From the NCBI GenBank assembly GCA_902486425.1, contig CABTOK010000008.1:103470-167469 (forward strand): a DNA stretch of 64,000 bases. The letters are read 5' to 3'. This DNA is from UBA11475 sp902486425. Lineage in GTDB: Bacteria > Bacillota > Clostridia > Christensenellales > Borkfalkiaceae. The position numbers and the translations under genes are program-made. The notes under the pieces were generated by a model, which saw nothing but the letters and a program-made list of their open reading frames with translations, was not told the origin of the DNA and did no database searches. Shown piece after piece: positions 32,498-41,694 of this stretch. The stretch's first letter is position 1; each line of letters opens with the position of its first letter.

Positions 32498-35400
32498 TTA
32501 TTCTTCCGTTTTGTTTTCGGTCGAGGTTTCGGTTGCCGTTTCCGTAGCAGTTTCCGCATTTTCGGAAGCTTCTTTAGCTTCTTCGGCTTCTTCCTGCTGT
32601 TCGCCGTCGACGGGTTCTGCGGAAGCGTCTTTGAATATGTCGTCCCCGAAATCTTCTACGACTTCGTTCATAACTTCGGTTTCGTCCTGTTCGGAAGAAT
32701 CGGTAGCTTCTTCGGCTTCTTCGTCAGTGAGCGTGTCTTCGGTGGGTTCGCCGTCGTTTACGTCGTTTTCTTCGGACGAAGTATTGTTTTTAAGTTCGTT
32801 ATAGGTCTTATTTCTGCTCGAAACGTTATAGTAAGATTTAATTTTTGTTCCTTTCTTATGCTTTCTTACGATCATTCTGATAAGGATGAAGAGGATAAGG
32901 GCGATAAGAATAACGGCTAAAGCGATAGTCGAGAACTGGAGCCAGAATGTACCGGAGTCGAACTTAGCCGCACAGCCGGACTTCGTTGTGTCGTCGGTGT
33001 CGTCGTCGGTCGAAGGATCGGTGTAAACGGGATCGATGGAGTTGTAAACCGCGTAAACGAAAGTCGTTTCGCCTTTTGCGTTCGTATTGTCAACCCAGAT
33101 ATATTTTTCGGTATAGCTGATCTTTTTGTCCGAATCCGCGGTTTTGTTGAATTTGATTTCCGCGTCGGTAAGCGTTCTTGTGTATTTTACGCCCGCATCG
33201 ACGTTTGCTTTGGTAAGAAGATTGTTGCCGTTGATAACGGTTTCGTACGCTTCGTTAAGAGCGCCCGAACCGGAAGTTCTGTATCCGTCTACGGTAGTGG
33301 TTTCGGTAAACGTGCCGGTTTCGATATCGTTGAAGAATACATAACCCTGCGATTTGCTTTCGCCGTCTCTCGATCCGTTCCAGAGTTCGAGACGGTATTT
33401 CATTTCGTTTGCGCCTGTAGCTATTTCGAACGTTACTGTAACCCATCCGTTTTCGCCGTATCTGGTAACGGTGTCGGCGGTGATTTTCGCCATAAGAGTT
33501 TTGGTCGTTTCGCCGGATTTAAGGGTTAAGGCGTTAAGCTTTGAAGAACCTTCGCTCATATCGGTAAGGTATACGTAAGCCGCCGCGTTGCCGGTAACTC
33601 TTACCTTAAGAGTGATCTTAGTGGCGGAGCTTGCCGAAACAGTAACCGATTCTTTAGCGATAAAGCCGTAAGAATCCGCATTTTCGTTATAAATCATAAG
33701 GGGCTGAACTTTGTATTCGCCGTCGGAATTTTTAGCTGCGTCGCCGAGAGCTGCCTGTACGTTGCCGTATTTATCGCCGTATCCCGCAAGATACTTGGTG
33801 TTGATAACGCCCGCATTATTGCTGGTGTTTACTTCGGAAACGAGGGTTTCGTTGTTTTCGGGACGTTTTACGAATTTGTGGTTGTAAGTAACGCCGTAGT
33901 AGGAAAGGGGATTAACCGCTTCGGTTTCGATGTTGCTTTCGTTTACGAGCGAAACCTTAACGTTGTAATCTTCGGCATCGTCGGACTTCGAAGGCTCGGA
34001 GTTGTATTCGGCATGGAGCGAATACGACGCATTGGTCGAAGAATAATTGGAAACAAGTGCGGCGAAGAAATCGTAATCTTCGTTCTTTACGTCGTCCGTG
34101 GTCATCGTGCCGCTCGTCATTGTCATGCCGGAAATAGTAACCGTTCCGGTGGAGTAGTACGAAGCCGCCGAATATTTTTCGGGAGTGGTGGTGCCGACCG
34201 TGAAGCCGAGATAGAATTCTCTGTCTTCTTCGGTGCTGTTTTTAACGGTAATAGCATATTCGGTCGCGTCTTCGGAGACGGTGGTGTTCGTGAAGACAGA
34301 CTTCTTTTCGACAACGTCGCCCTTTACGTCGTAAACGTAAACGCCGATGCCGTTAGTATCGTATTTGGAAAGGTTATTGGTAAGTTTGAATCTTACGGTA
34401 GTGAATTTACCCGCGGGTACAGAGAAGTTTCCGCTTGCGTTTTTAACGTCGAGTTTATAAGCGGATTTGTTTACGGTCAGGGTAATATCGTTCTGTGTAA
34501 CGGTCTTGCCCGAAGTTCCGCCGAAACGATTGCCTGCCGATTCGCCGCCGATATAGCCGCTCGTAACGTTCGCCGCATTGAAGTCAACGGCAGCCGAAGT
34601 ATTTACGGAGCCGTCGATATTGCCGTAAGCGAGCGAATAGTAAGCTTTGTTTTCGGAATTCGCTTCCGCTCTGTAATCGTAGGGGAGACCGGAGAAGGAG
34701 CTGTTTACTTTGGAGTATTTGGTTGCCGAAGTCCAGTCGATGCTCGTTATTTTGGAAGGAATGTCTTCGTCTCCGGCTTTATAAACGGTAACGTCCACGT
34801 CGTCGAAATAACAGGTGCCGTAAGCGTAATCTACCGCAGAACTTGCAGCCTTGGAGTTGCCGAACCCGAGACCTAACGAAAGGGTAAGGGTTGAATTAGA
34901 GTATTCGTTGCCCTGTACGTATATGGTATACTGCTTCCATTCGCCGTTCGTGTTGATGCCCTTTACCGCATATTTAGCCTGAGTAACTCCGTTTACGGTC
35001 GTAGCGAGTCTGATGTTCGCATAACCTGCGGATTTACCGGTATAGTCGGAAAGGTTTGCATCGGTGTTTACCCATACGGTGAACTTAGCTACGGAACCCT
35101 TTTCGAGCGTAACGGATTTCGAAGAAGAAAGAGCCATTGCAACGCCGATGTCGGATACAGCGGTAGAAGAAGCGTAGTTGTTGAGCATATAAACATACTG
35201 ATCTTTCGCGCCTTCGTGAGTGCCGGGGTTGCGATTTTTAAGGTTTTCGGTGAATTTCGCGATTACCTGTTCTTTAACTTCTTTCGCGACTTCGTCCGAA
35301 GACCAGTCGGAATGAGCGTTTTTAACTTCTGTTTCGATATCGCTCTTTTTGAAGTTGTATTCGCTTTCCGCGCGCGAAATAAAGGTAGAGTTATTGTAAA

Positions 35401-35764
35401 GGCTGTTGAAAGCAACGCTTAAAGAGTCGGTGAAAGCCTTTCCGTCGTTCGCCGCGGTGGGTATTACGCCCGAAGTAGCGTTCGAACTGGACGAACCGCT
35501 GTCCGAAGAAACCGACCAGCCGCTTATCGAAGATTTCGGGAATGAAGTCGATTTAGTGGATAACGCGCCGACGTTGAAATTCTTATTGGTGATAAGATCG
35601 TCAGACGACGTATAATCGGTATGCGAAACCGAAGGCTTGTACTCGCTGTCTTCGGTCGTCTTTTTATCGCAAGCGGTAAAAAGCGCGCACGAGAAAGCAA
35701 GGATGCACGTTGCAAGTAAAACTATAAGATATTTTACTTTTGACTTGATGAATGATTCTTTCAT
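32498..35764 (-). CDS. Large surface lipoprotein with C-terminal membrane helix
   Basis: A 1088-residue protein of unknown function. The N-terminus is a lipoprotein signal: basic start, hydrophobic core (about 11-27) and LFTAC before Asp-Lys-Lys. The extracellular part is Ser/Thr/Asn-rich with repeated jelly-roll-like pieces (for example CYFDDVDVTVY, GYVFFNDIETG), which suggests carbohydrate-binding or adhesion modules. A single membrane helix follows near 915-937, then a basic stop-transfer RMIVRKHKK and a tail of about 140 residues that is strongly acidic. Start at ATG 35764 after AAGGTGG; an upstream in-frame start at 35794 is less likely. Being anchored at both ends is unusual. Confidence 0.75.
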   Translation of the reverse strand: MKESFIKSKVKYLIVLLATCILAFSCALFTACDKKTTEDSEYKPSVSHTDYTSSDDLITNKNFNVGALSTKSTSFPKSSISGWSVSSDSGSSSSNATSGVIPTAANDGKAFTDSLSVAFNSLYNNSTFISRAESEYNFKKSDIETEVKNAHSDWSSDEVAKEVKEQVIAKFTENLKNRNPGTHEGAKDQYVYMLNNYASSTAVSDIGVAMALSSSKSVTLEKGSVAKFTVWVNTDANLSDYTGKSAGYANIRLATTVNGVTQAKYAVKGINTNGEWKQYTIYVQGNEYSNSTLTLSLGLGFGNSKAASSAVDYAYGTCYFDDVDVTVYKAGDEDIPSKITSIDWTSATKYSKVNSSFSGLPYDYRAEANSENKAYYSLAYGNIDGSVNTSAAVDFNAANVTSGYIGGESAGNRFGGTSGKTVTQNDITLTVNKSAYKLDVKNASGNFSVPAGKFTTVRFKLTNNLSKYDTNGIGVYVYDVKGDVVEKKSVFTNTTVSEDATEYAITVKNSTEEDREFYLGFTVGTTTPEKYSAASYYSTGTVTISGMTMTSGTMTTDDVKNEDYDFFAALVSNYSSTNASYSLHAEYNSEPSKSDDAEDYNVKVSLVNESNIETEAVNPLSYYGVTYNHKFVKRPENNETLVSEVNTSNNAGVINTKYLAGYGDKYGNVQAALGDAAKNSDGEYKVQPLMIYNENADSYGFIAKESVTVSASSATKITLKVRVTGNAAAYVYLTDMSEGSSKLNALTLKSGETTKTLMAKITADTVTRYGENGWVTVTFEIATGANEMKYRLELWNGSRDGESKSQGYVFFNDIETGTFTETTTVDGYRTSGSGALNEAYETVINGNNLLTKANVDAGVKYTRTLTDAEIKFNKTADSDKKISYTEKYIWVDNTNAKGETTFVYAVYNSIDPVYTDPSTDDDTDDTTKSGCAAKFDSGTFWLQFSTIALAVILIALILFILIRMIVRKHKKGTKIKSYYNVSSRNKTYNELKNNTSSEENDVNDGEPTEDTLTDEEAEEATDSSEQDETEVMNEVVEDFGDDIFKDASAEPVDGEQQEEAEEAKEASENAETATETATETSTENKTEE

Positions 35765-35832
35765 ATGCCACCTTATAAAAAATTGTAAAGTCAAACGGGG
35801 CGAAAACCCCGCTTTTATTTTTATGCTTACTT

Positions 35833-35861
35833 ATTATATAATAAATATAATTAAAAATCAA
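35833..35861 (-). promoter_or_regulatory. Promoter of the large surface-protein gene
   Basis: On the - strand: TTGATT (35861-35856), 17-base spacer, TATAAT (35838-35833). The leader holds a CGGGG/CCCCG hairpin (about 35797-35812) shortly before the ribosome binding site. Confidence 0.7.
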
Positions 35862-35985
35862 TATAAAAACAGAAAAAAATCTTATTTTTTGCCGTTTGTG
35901 CATTACGGAAAATAAAAAAACTCGAAAACGGAGGTATTTTTGCGATTTTTACTATAAAATTCCGGATTTTGCTTAAAATATTACG

Positions 35986-36471
35986 GTGAAAAGCAACGTA
36001 AAAACCATTAAAAACCGAAGAATTCAGGAAAAGAATACTTCGGTAAAAGAAAACGTAAACGATTCCGCTTTGTTTTTAAGCGGGGTGAAAGCCGCAGATT
36101 CCGACGAAAAAAAGAAAAAGTCGCTTATTATAAAAGCCTGCCTGATAGGCGCGTTAACGGGGGCTCTTAACGGACTTTTAGGCGGCGGGGGAGGAACGAT
36201 AGTGGTTCCGTTTTTGTTAAACGCATTCAGACTCGAAGTTAAAGAAGCCCACGCCACGGCTATATTTATAATGCTTCCGATAAGTGTCGTGAGTGCGATT
36301 TTTTATTCCGTATTCGGAGCAAATTGGAACGTTTCTGGCGTAACGGTATCGCTCGGCGTGACTGCGGGCGGACTTATAGGGGCGTTTCTGATCGGTAAAA
36401 TCAACCCCAAACTTTTAGCCGTCATATTTTCTCTGATACTTCTTGTAACGGGCGTCAGAAATTTATTTTAA
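35986..36471 (+). CDS. Half-size TSUP (TauE/SafE) transporter, subunit 1
   Basis: A 161-residue membrane protein with a polar, lysine-rich N-terminal extension (about 1-46), then GALTGALNGLLGGGGGTIVVPFLL, the glycine-rich signature of TauE/SafE/YfcA sulfite or sulfonate exporters, and about four membrane helices. It covers only one half of the usual eight-helix fold, and the next gene covers the other, so the two probably form a heterodimer. Start is GTG at 35986 with no ribosome binding site; TAAAAT lies 6 bases before it. Substrate unknown. Confidence 0.82.
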   Translation: MKSNVKTIKNRRIQEKNTSVKENVNDSALFLSGVKAADSDEKKKKSLIIKACLIGALTGALNGLLGGGGGTIVVPFLLNAFRLEVKEAHATAIFIMLPISVVSAIFYSVFGANWNVSGVTVSLGVTAGGLIGAFLIGKINPKLLAVIFSLILLVTGVRNLF

Positions 36472-36493
36472 ACAAGGAAAAAGGTAAAATCGT

Positions 36494-36895
36494 ATGAAAA
36501 GCATAGGACTTTTTATAGCCGGGGCCGCCGCAGGGATAGTCGGCGGAATGGGGTTAGGGGGAGGAAGCCTTCTTATTCCGATACTTACGGGTATATTCGG
36601 AATAGGGCAAAAAAGCGCGCAGTGGATAAACCTTATAGCGTTTTTTCCGATGTCGATTTTCGCCTTGGCGGTACATTTTCGGAACCACCGTGTGCGGCTT
36701 TCGTATACCGCATACATCATGATTCCCGCATGTATTTTTACGGCGTTCGGCGCGCTTTCGGTTAAAATTTTAAGCGGTAAAGTCTTAAAACGGCTGTTCG
36801 GACTCTTTTTAATAGCGTCGTCGGCATATAACTTAAAAGGTGCGTTTAAAAGCGGCAAGTCCGTAAAAGACGAAAATTTTATAAAAGATCGATAA
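36494..36895 (+). CDS. Half-size TSUP (TauE/SafE) transporter, subunit 2
   Basis: A 133-residue membrane protein with GAAAGIVGGMGLGGGSLLIPIL, the second copy of the TSUP glycine motif, and about four helices. It follows its partner by 22 bases with an AAGGAAAAAGG site, so the pair is an operon. Paired half-transporters of this family are common in Clostridia. Substrate could be sulfite, sulfonate or another small anion; no neighbouring gene decides this. Confidence 0.82.
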   Translation: MKSIGLFIAGAAAGIVGGMGLGGGSLLIPILTGIFGIGQKSAQWINLIAFFPMSIFALAVHFRNHRVRLSYTAYIMIPACIFTAFGALSVKILSGKVLKRLFGLFLIASSAYNLKGAFKSGKSVKDENFIKDR

Positions 36896-37061
36896 AATCC
36901 CGGGACGTAGAATAAGGTTTTGTGCAACTTTTCAGCCGTATTACGGCTTAAAAAACGTCTGAATTTGCTTAAAAACAGCTTAATTTTGCCAAAAAATCGC
37001 CGAAAAAGTCGATTATTAAAAATAATTAAAAATAAAATCGCAAAAAAATGCACAAAAAAAT

Positions 37062-37090
37062 AAAAACGGTCTATACAAGCCGTTTTTTTT
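37062..37090 (+). terminator. Terminator after the TSUP pair
   Basis: AAAAACGG (37062-37069) pairs with CCGTTTTT (37080-37087). Confidence 0.8.
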
Positions 37091-37159
37091 GTGATATACT
37101 TTAGTCGCATAATGGATATTTGATAAAATAAGGTTAATACACATAAAGGACGGTTGACA

Positions 37160-38668
37160 ATGGAAAAGATCGCAATAATCGATTTGGGATCAAACACCGC
37201 GAGAATGATTCTTGTGGATATTTTAAGCGAAGGTCATTTCGTTATAACTGACCAGCTTAAAGAAACGCCGAGAATAGGCGAAGGTATGGAAAAGGACGGA
37301 TTTTTGAAGCCGTCGAGAATAAGCGCGACCATAGATACGCTTAAAATGTTCAGAAAACTTTGCGACGCGTATAATGTCGAGAAGATAATCGCGGTAGCTA
37401 CCGCTGCCGTTCGCCGCGCGAAAAACCAGAGAAGCTTTTTAGACGAGGTTTTTGCTTCGACAGGCATAAAACTCAGGGTTTTATCGGCTGAAGAAGAAGC
37501 TCTTTTAGTTTACAAGGGCGTTATAAATACCATGGACGTTCCTAAGGGAATTATATTCGAAATAGGCGGCGGTTCCACAAAAATAGTTTATTATAACAGA
37601 AGAAACCTGCTCAATTACGCGACTCTTCCTTTCGGCTCGATAATGCTTACAGAAATGTTCGCGGGACTTTCGCCCGAAGAACAGTCCGAAAAGATCGAAG
37701 AATACGTTACCGAACAGCTCACGGGTATCGAATGGCTTAAAGACATCGATCCCGAAACTCAGCTTATAGGCGTTGGCGGATCGGTAAGAAATCTTTGCCG
37801 CATCACGAAAATTATGAAAAAGTACCCCTTAAGACTTATTCATAATTACGTCGTAACAAGCGAAGATTTCGAACACACTTACGGACTTCTGAGAACTCTC
37901 GACATCGACAGAAAGAAGAGAATAAAAGGCATTTCGTCGGGAAGAGCGGACATACTTCCGAGTGCTTTCGCGGCGATAGCGGCTTTCAAAAAATATACCG
38001 AAAGAGACAATATCATCGTTTCGTCGAGCGGTCTGAGAACGGGACTTATTTTTAACTATTCCGTGCCGACCACAGTGGACAAGCCGATTTCGGACGTACT
38101 TACTTTCAGCCTCGCTTCGCTTGCGGAACTGTATCATTGCGAAAAGCAGCATACCGACAACGTGGTGAATCTTTCGATACAGCTTTTCAAACAGCTCAGA
38201 GTTCTGCATAAATTCCCCAGACAGTATTTGAGAATATTAAAGGTTGCGGCTTATCTTCACGAATCGGGCAAAGCCGTTCAGTATTACAACTACCCGAAGC
38301 ACAGCGGTTACATTATCCGCAATACCGCCATCAACGGTTTGAGCCACAGAGATATAGTTCTCGCGTCTTTCGTCACGGCGAACACTACGATGGAAGACAT
38401 CAACGCCGCAGACTGGGCGAGATATTCGTGCTTCTTAACAGAAGAAGACGTCGAAGTCGTTAAAAAGATGGGTACCATTTTAAGAATAGCGGAAGCTCTC
38501 GACCGTTCGAGAACAGGCGTGGTAACCGGTATCAACTGCGATATACTCGGCGACTCGGTAATCATGAAGACCGAACTCGCGGGAGAAGCGGAACTCGAAC
38601 TCGCATCTGCGGTCGAGCTTGCGCCTGACTTCAGACGAGTATTCAAAAAGAATCTCGAAATATTATAA
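37160..38668 (+). CDS. Ppx/GppA family phosphatase
   Basis: Exopolyphosphatase/pppGpp phosphatase family, 502 residues. The ASKHA-fold N-terminal domain has the phosphate-binding IDLGSNTARM (5-14) and EIGGGSTKI (about 138-146) motifs. The C-terminal part contains an HD-type helical domain (YLHESGK near 371) as in long Ppx/GppA proteins. Start at ATG 37160 after AAAGGA; the TTG two codons upstream is unlikely. The role could be polyphosphate turnover or alarmone balance, linking to rel, but motifs do not separate the two. Confidence 0.9.
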   Translation: MEKIAIIDLGSNTARMILVDILSEGHFVITDQLKETPRIGEGMEKDGFLKPSRISATIDTLKMFRKLCDAYNVEKIIAVATAAVRRAKNQRSFLDEVFASTGIKLRVLSAEEEALLVYKGVINTMDVPKGIIFEIGGGSTKIVYYNRRNLLNYATLPFGSIMLTEMFAGLSPEEQSEKIEEYVTEQLTGIEWLKDIDPETQLIGVGGSVRNLCRITKIMKKYPLRLIHNYVVTSEDFEHTYGLLRTLDIDRKKRIKGISSGRADILPSAFAAIAAFKKYTERDNIIVSSSGLRTGLIFNYSVPTTVDKPISDVLTFSLASLAELYHCEKQHTDNVVNLSIQLFKQLRVLHKFPRQYLRILKVAAYLHESGKAVQYYNYPKHSGYIIRNTAINGLSHRDIVLASFVTANTTMEDINAADWARYSCFLTEEDVEVVKKMGTILRIAEALDRSRTGVVTGINCDILGDSVIMKTELAGEAELELASAVELAPDFRRVFKKNLEIL

Positions 38669-38687
38669 AAATTAAAGCAAAAAAGAT

Positions 38688-38713
38688 AAACGCCGTCATA
38701 AACGGCGTTTTTC
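38688..38713 (+). terminator. Terminator after ppx/gppA
   Basis: AAACGCCG (38688-38695) pairs with CGGCGTTT (38703-38710), then TT. Confidence 0.8.
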
Positions 38714-38796
38714 AAAATTTTATAAAACTTCCGGCAAACGACGTTTATATCCGGATTGCCGGGCTTTATAAAATTTATTTTCTGAAACGCAAACGT

Positions 38797-39372
38797 ATGG
38801 AAAACGATAAATTTTTTTATCTTGCGAGTGGCTCTCCGAGAAGAAGAGAAATTCTCTCGTCCGCAGGACAGAACTTTAAAGTATATAAGTCTTCTTTCGA
38901 AGAAGTCGCGGATAAAACGCTGACTCCCGAAGAAACCGTTAAATATTTCGCCTATAAAAAGGCTGAAGACGTGTTCTTAAAAACAAATAAGCCATGTCTC
39001 GGTGCGGATACGGTTGTTGTTTTTAACGGTAAAATCATCGGTAAGCCGCAATCGGACGAAGAAGCGGTTAAAATCTTAAAAGAGCTTTCCGGCAATATGC
39101 ACGAAGTAATAACGGGAGTCGCCGTAGTAAAAAAAGACAAGACTATTACAGACGTCGTTTCGACAAAAGTTTATTTCAACGATCTGACGGACGAATTTAT
39201 AAACAGCTACGTTTTATCCGGCAAAGCTTCCGACAAGGCCGGGGCGTACGGGATTCAGGACGGCGGATTTGCAAAAAGTATAGAAGGAAGTCTTACGAAC
39301 GTCGTGGGACTGCCCATGGAACGTACGGAAGAAATATTAAAAGAGGTTGATTTATGGCAGCAGACAAAATAG
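38797..39372 (+). CDS. maf: Maf-like nucleotide pyrophosphatase
   Basis: House-cleaning nucleoside-triphosphate pyrophosphatase acting on dTTP, UTP or modified nucleotides, linked to septum control in Bacillus. The 191-residue protein has the signature ASGSPRRREIL (10-20), the catalytic LGADTVVVF (about 67-75) with KPQSDEEA, and YGIQDGG near the C-terminus. No ribosome binding site is evident. It overlaps mreB by 19 bases, as part of the conserved maf-(radC)-mreB-min cluster, here without radC. Confidence 0.93.
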   Translation: MENDKFFYLASGSPRRREILSSAGQNFKVYKSSFEEVADKTLTPEETVKYFAYKKAEDVFLKTNKPCLGADTVVVFNGKIIGKPQSDEEAVKILKELSGNMHEVITGVAVVKKDKTITDVVSTKVYFNDLTDEFINSYVLSGKASDKAGAYGIQDGGFAKSIEGSLTNVVGLPMERTEEILKEVDLWQQTK

Positions 39373-40361
39373 CGATAGATTTCGGCAGCGCGCAGACAAA
39401 AATATATAAACTCGGCTACGGCATGGTTTTGTCGGAGCCTACTCTCGCAGCAGTCACCGCGGGCGAAAAGTCTTCGGTAAGAGCGGTCGGTAAAGAAGCT
39501 AAAAAGCTCGTCGGAAAAACTGCCGAAAAAACTAAGATAGTAAGTCCCGTTTCGGGCGGCGAAATCGTTTCGGACAAGGTAGCCGTTTCAATTCTGGACG
39601 AATTTTTGAAAAAGATAGAATACAAAAGCGGTTTCGGGGGAGGAAAGGCTCTCGTTTCGGTTCCGTGCGGAGCGGACGGCAACTTTCTGAAGCGTTACGA
39701 AGCCGTTCTCGCCGACGCGGGCATAGCTACGGCGGATTTCGTATACGCTCCGATACTCGCGGCGATAGGTCAGGACCTTACTCTTACCGAATTTTCGCCC
39801 TATTTTATAATAGATATGGGGGCGGGCGCGACAGATATAGCCGCCGTATCGATGGAAGGCGTTATCGCAGGCGTTTCGGTAAGCGCGGGGCTCAATAAAG
39901 TAGACTCCGCTCTTATAGACTTCATCGCGGAAGAATACGGTTTGCAGATAGGTATTTTAACAGCGGAAAAACTTAAAATCCAGATAGGCAGTCTTATGGA
40001 AAACGATACGCTTTCAGCCGTTGTCAACGGAAGAGACCTGACTACAGGCAAACCCCGTTCGATATCGTTAAGCTCCAAAAACATCAGAAAAGTTCTGTGC
40101 GATTTTTACGATACGGTAGCGGACATCGCTCTTAAAGTTTTGGCGAAGCTCCCGCCCGAAGTATCGGCGGAAATCCGCCATGCGGGAATTTATCTTTCCG
40201 GCGGCGGAGCCAAAATTTACGGGCTCGAAGAATATTATCTCAAAAAGTTCGGCATGCCCGTGAACGTTGCGGCTAACCCCGATATGTGCGTCGCCTTCGG
40301 CGGCGGCATAGCGCTCGGCAATCCCGACATGCTCAAAAAGATCAAGATAAAGAACGATTAA
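39354..40361 (+). CDS. mreB: Rod-shape protein MreB-like actin homologue
   Basis: Cytoskeletal ATPase that directs lateral wall synthesis. The 335-residue protein has phosphate-1 IDFGSAQTKIY (8-18), phosphate-2 IDMGAGATDIA (about 148-158), and the C-terminal adenosine motif YLSGGGAKIYGLEEYYLKKF followed by NPDMCVAFGGGIALGN, a clear MreB/Mbl ending. It is more divergent than typical MreB, notably at the N-terminus. mreC and mreD do not follow; the next genes are minD and minE after a terminator. Translation is coupled to maf by overlap. Confidence 0.85.
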   Translation: MAADKIAIDFGSAQTKIYKLGYGMVLSEPTLAAVTAGEKSSVRAVGKEAKKLVGKTAEKTKIVSPVSGGEIVSDKVAVSILDEFLKKIEYKSGFGGGKALVSVPCGADGNFLKRYEAVLADAGIATADFVYAPILAAIGQDLTLTEFSPYFIIDMGAGATDIAAVSMEGVIAGVSVSAGLNKVDSALIDFIAEEYGLQIGILTAEKLKIQIGSLMENDTLSAVVNGRDLTTGKPRSISLSSKNIRKVLCDFYDTVADIALKVLAKLPPEVSAEIRHAGIYLSGGGAKIYGLEEYYLKKFGMPVNVAANPDMCVAFGGGIALGNPDMLKKIKIKND

Positions 40362-40395
40362 ATTTTTACAAAACGAAACGTAAAACAGACAAGAT

Positions 40396-40437
40396 AAAGG
40401 CGTAAACGACCGTTTTCGGTAAAATACGCCTTTTTAT
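40396..40437 (+). terminator. Terminator after mreB
   Basis: AAAGGCGT (40396-40403) pairs with ACGCCTTT (40426-40433); an inner stem ACCG/CGGT extends it. Confidence 0.82.
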
Positions 40438-40494
40438 TTGCGCTAAAATAAACGTAAACGAAATTTTTAAAGCTGTATTAAAAAAGGGGCGGTT

Positions 40495-41283
40495 ATGGAA
40501 AATACGAGAATAATAGCCGTTGTTTCGGGCAAAGGCGGCGTGGGTAAAACTACGGTAACGGTAAATCTCGGAAGAGCGATCGCAAAACTCGGCAAAAAAA
40601 CGCTTTTGATCGACGCGGATTTTTCGCTTAATAATCTCGACGTGGTTTCGTGCATGGAAAATTCTTCACCGTATGATTTATCGGACGTAATGACGGGCAG
40701 GGCGCGGCTTAAACAGGCGATAGTCAAAGACAAGTACGAACAAAATCTCGACATGATATTTTCGAACGGCTTAAAACCTGACTGCGATTATACGCCGCAG
40801 ACGATAAAGGCGGTTTTATATTCTTACGAGAGGTTTTACGACTACGTTTTTATAGATTCTCCCGCAGGGATAGACGTAGGCTTTATGAGGGCGGCGGCGC
40901 TTTCTGAGGAAGCGTTCGTCGTTACCTGTCTCACCCAAAGCGGTCTTCGTGATGCGGACAAGACTATCGACATGCTCGAAAATTCGAGCGTTCCGTGCTC
41001 AGGAATAATACTGAACAGAGTCCGCGGCGATCTTATAGCTTCGGGCAGAACGCTCACCGTAAAAGAAGCCGAAACGCTTCTTAAAAAAGAAGTAGCAGGA
41101 GTTATTCCGGAAGACGACGCGGTTCTTCTTTCGGAGGGCGAACTGAAAGGCAAGCGGGCGGCGAAGGCTTTTAAGCTTTTAGCAAAAAAGGTCATAAACG
41201 GCGAAAATTCAAGCGTGTACGATCCCGTAAAAGAATACGGCGGATTTTTCGGAAAAATAAAAAGGAGTTTCAGAGCAAGGTAA
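40495..41283 (+). CDS. minD: Septum-site ATPase MinD
   Basis: Membrane-cycling P-loop ATPase that positions the division site. The 262-residue protein has the deviant Walker A KGGVGKTT (about 13-20), DADFSLNNLD, a switch II segment FIDSPAGID, and a C-terminal amphipathic helix (GGFFGKIKRSFRAR) that would bind the membrane. minE follows after 4 bases. minC, usually upstream, is absent from the window. GGGGCGG precedes the ATG. Confidence 0.94.
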   Translation: MENTRIIAVVSGKGGVGKTTVTVNLGRAIAKLGKKTLLIDADFSLNNLDVVSCMENSSPYDLSDVMTGRARLKQAIVKDKYEQNLDMIFSNGLKPDCDYTPQTIKAVLYSYERFYDYVFIDSPAGIDVGFMRAAALSEEAFVVTCLTQSGLRDADKTIDMLENSSVPCSGIILNRVRGDLIASGRTLTVKEAETLLKKEVAGVIPEDDAVLLSEGELKGKRAAKAFKLLAKKVINGENSSVYDPVKEYGGFFGKIKRSFRAR

Positions 41284-41287
41284 AATA

Positions 41288-41533
41288 ATGGATAAAAAGA
41301 AAACGAAAGCCTTTTTACGGCTTGAAAACACTTTGTCGAGAGACAGACTTTCGGTCGGAGACGAGTTCTTCGAACTGCTTCTTAAAGACGCGGGAAAGTT
41401 TTTGTCGGAGTACGCCGAACTTATAGGCTATCCGGAAATAAACGTCGAAAAGAAAAGCGGAAAGTTCGAAATAACGATAACCGCGTCTGCAACGAGACTT
41501 AAAAATGCGTATTCGGGAGAAAAAACATTATAA
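41288..41533 (+). CDS. minE: MinE-like topological specificity factor
   Basis: An 81-residue protein following minD. LSRDRL (16-21) matches the conserved MinE motif, and the following helix and strand pattern (LLKDAGKFLSEYAEL...EINVEKKSGKFEITI) fits the MinE fold: MinD-binding helix then dimerisation strands. Sequence is diverged but length and position agree. With MinD it could form an oscillating system, as in some Clostridia, in place of DivIVA/MinJ. Confidence 0.82.
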   Translation: MDKKKTKAFLRLENTLSRDRLSVGDEFFELLLKDAGKFLSEYAELIGYPEINVEKKSGKFEITITASATRLKNAYSGEKTL

Positions 41534-41570
41534 AAAAACAACAAAACGGTATCTTAACCGCAGGTAAAAT

Positions 41571-41599
41571 TTGACAAAGAGTTTTCGCTGTGGTAAACT
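41571..41599 (+). promoter_or_regulatory. Promoter of hpt
   Basis: TTGACA (41571-41576), 17-base spacer, TAAACT (41594-41599). Confidence 0.72.
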
Positions 41600-41694
41600 G
41601 AATGTAAATAATAAAAGTTCGGGTCAAAAGATTTTAAATAGATTAAAAATCGTTTATAATCCGGCGGCTCAGAAACGTAAGAGAAAGGTTTACG

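Noticed and set aside
33878..34876. A 332-codon + strand frame opposite the large surface protein
   Set aside because: It is a shadow of a Ser/Thr/Asn-rich gene; composition is unlike a real protein and it has no start signals.
36463..37197. A 244-codon - strand frame over the TSUP pair
   Set aside because: The + strand frames have clear TSUP motifs; the reverse frame crosses the terminator and the ppx/gppA promoter region.
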